DNA from: Methanobacteriota archaeon
GTDB taxonomy: Archaea > Thermoplasmatota > E2 > DHVEG-1
Assembly: GCA_903877165.1 (NCBI GenBank)
Contig: CAIRCU010000012.1
Location: 1-64,000 of the forward strand
Length of the DNA stretch: 64,000 bases
Direction of reading: 5' to 3'
Below the pieces are notes generated by a model that was not told the origin of the DNA, did no database searches, and saw nothing but the letters and a program-made list of their open reading frames with translations. A program made the position numbers and the translations under genes. Below, in pieces: positions 61,461 to 64,000 of this stretch (position 1 is the first letter of the stretch; each line of letters begins with the position of its first letter).

Positions 61461-61902
61461 TTAATGATATTGCCGTATATCCCCGCGGGAAAAGATACTG
61501 AACTCCGTCTGAAGACCGCATCGAGTTCTCAGCAGAAATCAAGGGATATCGAGGGTCGTGCGTCCACGCAGATTCCTTGACCCAAGCCGGCAGAGAGCAC
61601 GATGGTGTTCATCTACAACCCTACTTTAAAAAAAAACTCTCTTACTGAAATAATAGCCCATAAGATTTATATATTGCTAGAAACTACATAGGTCTCATAC
61701 GGATTAAATCACCTTTGGAAAACGGTGCCTTCCTGTGGAAGGACCTATCATCACTTGACATTTACCCCTTTACCCCTATCATTCCAGAAGAAAGGCCGGG
61801 AAGGAGCTAAGGCGTAGTCCCCACAAGACTCTGCACGTCACAGCAGAGTTCAGGTGCTGTTTTTCACAAGGGTCGATTACTCCAGAAACATAGGTGAACA
61901 AC
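61461..61902. other. 442-base non-coding gap between metG and dnaG with possible structured leader
   Basis: No supported reading frame. A TATA box TTTATATAT lies at 61666-61674. Downstream the DNA can fold: ATAGGTC (61688-61694) with GACCTAT (61742-61748), enclosing CACC/GGTG (61710-61713 with 61724-61727) and CCTTCC/GGAAGG (61728-61733 with 61737-61742), a three-way-junction-like element. Further on, ACTCTGC (61828-61834) pairs with GCAGAGT (61843-61849). Start of dnaG lies about 205 bases after the predicted transcript start, far longer than the leaders of most other genes here. Caveat: the outer arm at 61688 begins slightly before the start site predicted by the TATA box. Confidence 0.35.
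61666..61674 (+). promoter_or_regulatory. TATA box upstream of dnaG
   Basis: TTTATATAT, predicted transcript start near 61697, about 205 bases before the dnaG ATG. Confidence 0.5.
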
Positions 61903-63180
61903 ATGGTCATCGATCCATCTACAACCAAATACATGATTAAAGCGAAAATTAAGGCAGACGGCATCATCGAGAAATCAGACGTGGTCGGCGCTATCTTCGG
62001 ACAGACCGAAGGGCTCCTCGGGGACGAATTGGACCTCCGGGAGCTGCAGCGCTCCGCCCGCGTCGGCAGAATCGAAGTCGAACTCGAAAGCAAAGGCGGT
62101 AAGAGCGAAGGACTCCTCACCTTACCGACGTCGTTGGATAAAGTCGAGACCGTAATCCTCGCGGCCGCGTTCGAAAGCATCGACCGCGTCGGCCCCTGCA
62201 AGGCCTCAATCTCGGTTTCCGAAGTCGAGGACGTCCGGGTCTCCCGACGCAAGCAGGTCATCGACCGCGCCAAGCAGCTGCTCAACGAGATCATGGAGAA
62301 GAACAAGGTCGAAGGGGAAAGCATCTCAGAGAACATCCGCCAGTCGATTCAGGTCGAGGAGATCGTCAACTACGGCCAGGACCACTGCCCCGCAGGACCT
62401 AACATCGACGACAGCGACGCGATCATCATCGTCGAAGGCCGCCGCGATGTCCTCAACCTCCTCAAGTTCGGTATTAAAAATGTCATTGCCGTGGGCGGCA
62501 CGAACGTCCCCCGCACCGTGGTCGACCTGACCAAGGAGAAGATCACGACCGTGTTCGTGGACGGTGACCGCGGCGGAGAGCTGATCCTGCGTGAACTCCT
62601 GCAAGTCGCAGACATAGATTTCATCGCACGCGCACCGCAGACCCGTGAGGTCGAGGAGATCCCGCAGAAGCTCATCATGAAGTCACTGAAGAACAAGATC
62701 CCCCGCGAGCAGTACATCGACATGTTCAACATCAAGATCGAGGGCCGGGAGCGCAGTGAGGACCGCCATGAGAACGGCGGCGAGAAAGGCCAGAAGATGA
62801 AGAGGGAGTTCTTCCCGAAGAAAAAGGAGCAGCAGCAACCGCCGCAACAGCGCCGGGAAGAGGACGAGGCAGAACCCGTCATCACCTCCGAGAAGCAGAA
62901 GGCCTATGAGACCATCCTCAACGAGATCTCCGGGTCGCTGAAAGCCGTCCTTCTCGATGAGAACGGCAAAGAGCTGCGCACCATCCCCGTACGGGAGCTC
63001 ACCGACGAGATCAAGAAGGCGGACAACATCACCACCGTGGTCTTCGACGGCATCATCACCCAGCGGCTGCTCGACATCGCCAACAACAAAAACGTCAGAG
63101 AAATCATCGGCATCAAACTCGGGAACGTCGTGAAGATGCCCAAGTCGGTCAAAGTGTTGACAAAAAACGATTTCCAATAG
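61903..63180 (+). CDS. dnaG: archaeal DnaG-like primase / exosome-associated Toprim protein
   Basis: About 425 residues. The N-terminus TTKYMIKAKIKADGIIEKSD with GAIFGQTEGLLGDELDLREL is the archaeal DnaG signature. The central Toprim domain is IIIVEGRRDVLNLLKFGIKN with FVDGDRGGELILREL (acidic metal ligands in VEGRRD and VDGDRGG). A Lys/Gln-rich linker (about 285-330) is followed by a C-terminal domain ending AKSV-type PKSVKVLTKNDFQ. Archaeal DnaG is a stable exosome component and has primase activity in vitro. The ATG at 61903 is used, with AGGTG as ribosome-binding site; the GTG inside that site (61894) is less likely. Confidence 0.94.
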   Translation: MVIDPSTTKYMIKAKIKADGIIEKSDVVGAIFGQTEGLLGDELDLRELQRSARVGRIEVELESKGGKSEGLLTLPTSLDKVETVILAAAFESIDRVGPCKASISVSEVEDVRVSRRKQVIDRAKQLLNEIMEKNKVEGESISENIRQSIQVEEIVNYGQDHCPAGPNIDDSDAIIIVEGRRDVLNLLKFGIKNVIAVGGTNVPRTVVDLTKEKITTVFVDGDRGGELILRELLQVADIDFIARAPQTREVEEIPQKLIMKSLKNKIPREQYIDMFNIKIEGRERSEDRHENGGEKGQKMKREFFPKKKEQQQPPQQRREEDEAEPVITSEKQKAYETILNEISGSLKAVLLDENGKELRTIPVRELTDEIKKADNITTVVFDGIITQRLLDIANNKNVREIIGIKLGNVVKMPKSVKVLTKNDFQ

Positions 63181-63227
63181 GCGCTCGTTGTCTGAAATTC
63201 GAACGACTTTCGCCGTAGTCTGGTAAC

Positions 63228-63239
63228 AAAATATAAAAG
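63228..63239 (+). promoter_or_regulatory. TATA box of the UPF0058 gene
   Basis: AAATATAAAAG, about 43 bases before the ATG at 63277; the leader carries GGGAAGGG. Confidence 0.55.
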
Positions 63240-63276
63240 CAGACGAGCTATTGTACCGTCGGGAAGGGCAGCCAAA

Positions 63277-63588
63277 ATGCAGAAAGATGAACTCATCCAA
63301 CTTCATACCTTTTTGTATCAAATTCGCGCCCAACTCGAACAGATGTACGAGAAGAACAACGGCAACAACGGCCATGAAGGCAGCTACGCGAAACTCATGA
63401 TCACGCCCTACCAGATTCACAAGTCCAAACGCGAGCACAAGCTTGCGGTTTTTACTCTGAGCAAGGACATCGCGGGACTCATCTCCGACAACACCAAGGA
63501 CCCAAGTCTGGAGAAGATTGCGACGCGCCTGGACCAGATGTCGCTACGGTTCATGACGGAGAAGGAACGCGAGCAGACAAAGGCGTAA
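63277..63588 (+). CDS. UPF0058 family protein
   Basis: This 103-residue protein of a small, all-helical family is found almost only in euryarchaea. The start QKDELIQLHTFLYQIRAQLEQM and the segment ITPYQIHKSKREHKLAVFTLSKDIAGLI match. Its function is unknown. The central NGNNGH insertion is an asparagine/glycine-rich loop. The last 38 bases overlap the end of the convergent acetyltransferase gene. Confidence 0.85.
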   Translation: MQKDELIQLHTFLYQIRAQLEQMYEKNNGNNGHEGSYAKLMITPYQIHKSKREHKLAVFTLSKDIAGLISDNTKDPSLEKIATRLDQMSLRFMTEKEREQTKA

Positions 63589-64000
63589 GGGTTCTGCGCA
63601 TCAAGAACGCGTCCTCACCTGTCACATAGAAGTTTTTCATCCGCTCTTGGATCTCGAACCCGTTCTTCCGATAGAATGCTATAGCTGCATCGTTCGTCGT
63701 CATCACCTCAAGATAGATCGAGGTTACGTGAAACGCGTCCATGGCGTTCCGAAATGCCGTGAGAAGTCCGGTGCCGACGCCTTTCCTGCGGCATCCTGGC
63801 TGTACCCCAAGCATCAACACTCGGGCAGAGTCCTCGGCAGGGATGATCCCGAGGAGAAACCCGACAATCACAGGGCCTTCCTGCGCGACGAGCATGCCGT
63901 GAGGGAACCGCTCGAAAAGGGAGGAGAAGACCCCTGAAGAGTACCGCTCGGGGAGCAAATCGTAGGCCAACTGAGTGATGACGATGATGTCCTCTGCTTC
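63551..64000 (-). CDS. GNAT-family N-acetyltransferase, RimI-like (5' truncated by the window end)
   Basis: The frame stays open to base 64000, so the N-terminus is missing; the TTG at 63970 is not a convincing start because coding-like sequence (EAEDIIVITQLAYDLLPERYS) continues upstream. The acetyl-CoA-binding motif A is LMLGVQPGCRRKGVGTGLL, followed by SIYLEVMTTNDAAIAFYRKNGFE, typical of RimI-type N-terminal protein acetyltransferases. These acetylate alpha-amino groups of proteins; the archaeal enzyme often has broad specificity. It is convergent with UPF0058 and the stop codons overlap by 38 bases. Confidence 0.82.
   Translation of the reverse strand, partial: EAEDIIVITQLAYDLLPERYSSGVFSSLFERFPHGMLVAQEGPVIVGFLLGIIPAEDSARVLMLGVQPGCRRKGVGTGLLTAFRNAMDAFHVTSIYLEVMTTNDAAIAFYRKNGFEIQERMKNFYVTGEDAFLMRRTLTPLSARVPSPS

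Noticed and set aside
61785-61820. Resemblance of GGCCGGGAAGGAGC to the SRP RNA helix 8 loop
   Set aside because: The tetraloop and flanking pairs do not fit the GGAA-closed stem with its symmetric loop, and there is no surrounding 300-base rod-like pairing.

Overview
The window is archaeal chromosome, moderately GC-rich, with no ribosomal RNA, tRNA, insertion sequence or CRISPR array that I could recognise. The archaeal assignment rests on the informational genes: archaeal-type LeuRS, MetRS with a C-terminal tRNA-binding domain, aIF1A-RIO1-KH cluster, DnaG-type Toprim protein, SRP54, DRG-type GTPase, Sm-like protein and UPF0058. Promoters fit too: AT-rich TATA boxes lie about 25 bases before many genes, often giving nearly leaderless mRNAs. 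A tetraether-lipid-synthase-like radical SAM protein together with a proteolytic, amino-acid-degrading gene set suggests a heterotrophic Thermoplasmatota-like lineage, possibly a sediment group. That last placement is inference.

Region 1-7.3 kb: 3' end of a LarA-like gene, two secreted PKD/Fn3-type proteins, an adenosine-specific-kinase family protein, Pcm, carbamate kinase, a DRG GTPase, triosephosphate isomerase and ribulose-phosphate epimerase. Region 7.3-14 kb: one giant anchored surface protein (about 2059 residues) made of beta-helix repeats, then Fn3-like and PKD domains. Region 14-19.2 kb: Tes-like radical SAM enzyme and histidine degradation (HutH, HutU). Region 19.3-34.1 kb: Sm-like protein, two tandem secreted C25 (gingipain-like) peptidases, HAD phosphatase, SRP54, glycerate kinase, a 1373-residue surface beta-propeller protein, LeuRS and a small secreted protein.

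Region 34.1-36.4 kb holds a previously easy-to-miss micro-operon of four overlapping tiny genes (30-45 residues), two of them four-cysteine zinc ribbons, divergent from a third C25 peptidase. Region 36.4-49.8 kb is an acyl-CoA island: two enoyl-CoA hydratase family proteins, a three-subunit methylcrotonyl-CoA-carboxylase-like enzyme, a geranylgeranyl-reductase-like flavoprotein, acyl-CoA synthetase, acyl-CoA dehydrogenase, a fused family I CoA-transferase, and a thiolase with its DUF35 partner. Together with the secreted peptidases and HutHU, this reads as protein breakdown outside the cell followed by branched-chain amino acid and histidine oxidation.

Region 49.8-64 kb: a degenerate response-regulator receiver, HD protein, the aIF1A-RIO1-KH cluster, an orphan secreted protein, an MCM-like AAA+ ATPase with a helix-hairpin-helix N-terminus translationally coupled to NAD synthetase, a fourth C25-like protein whose catalytic domain is split by two inserted modules, PurC, MetRS, DnaG, UPF0058 and a 5'-truncated GNAT acetyltransferase. 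Several starts were moved from the longest reading frame to a downstream ATG because the TATA box or the ribosome-binding site only fits the shorter form.
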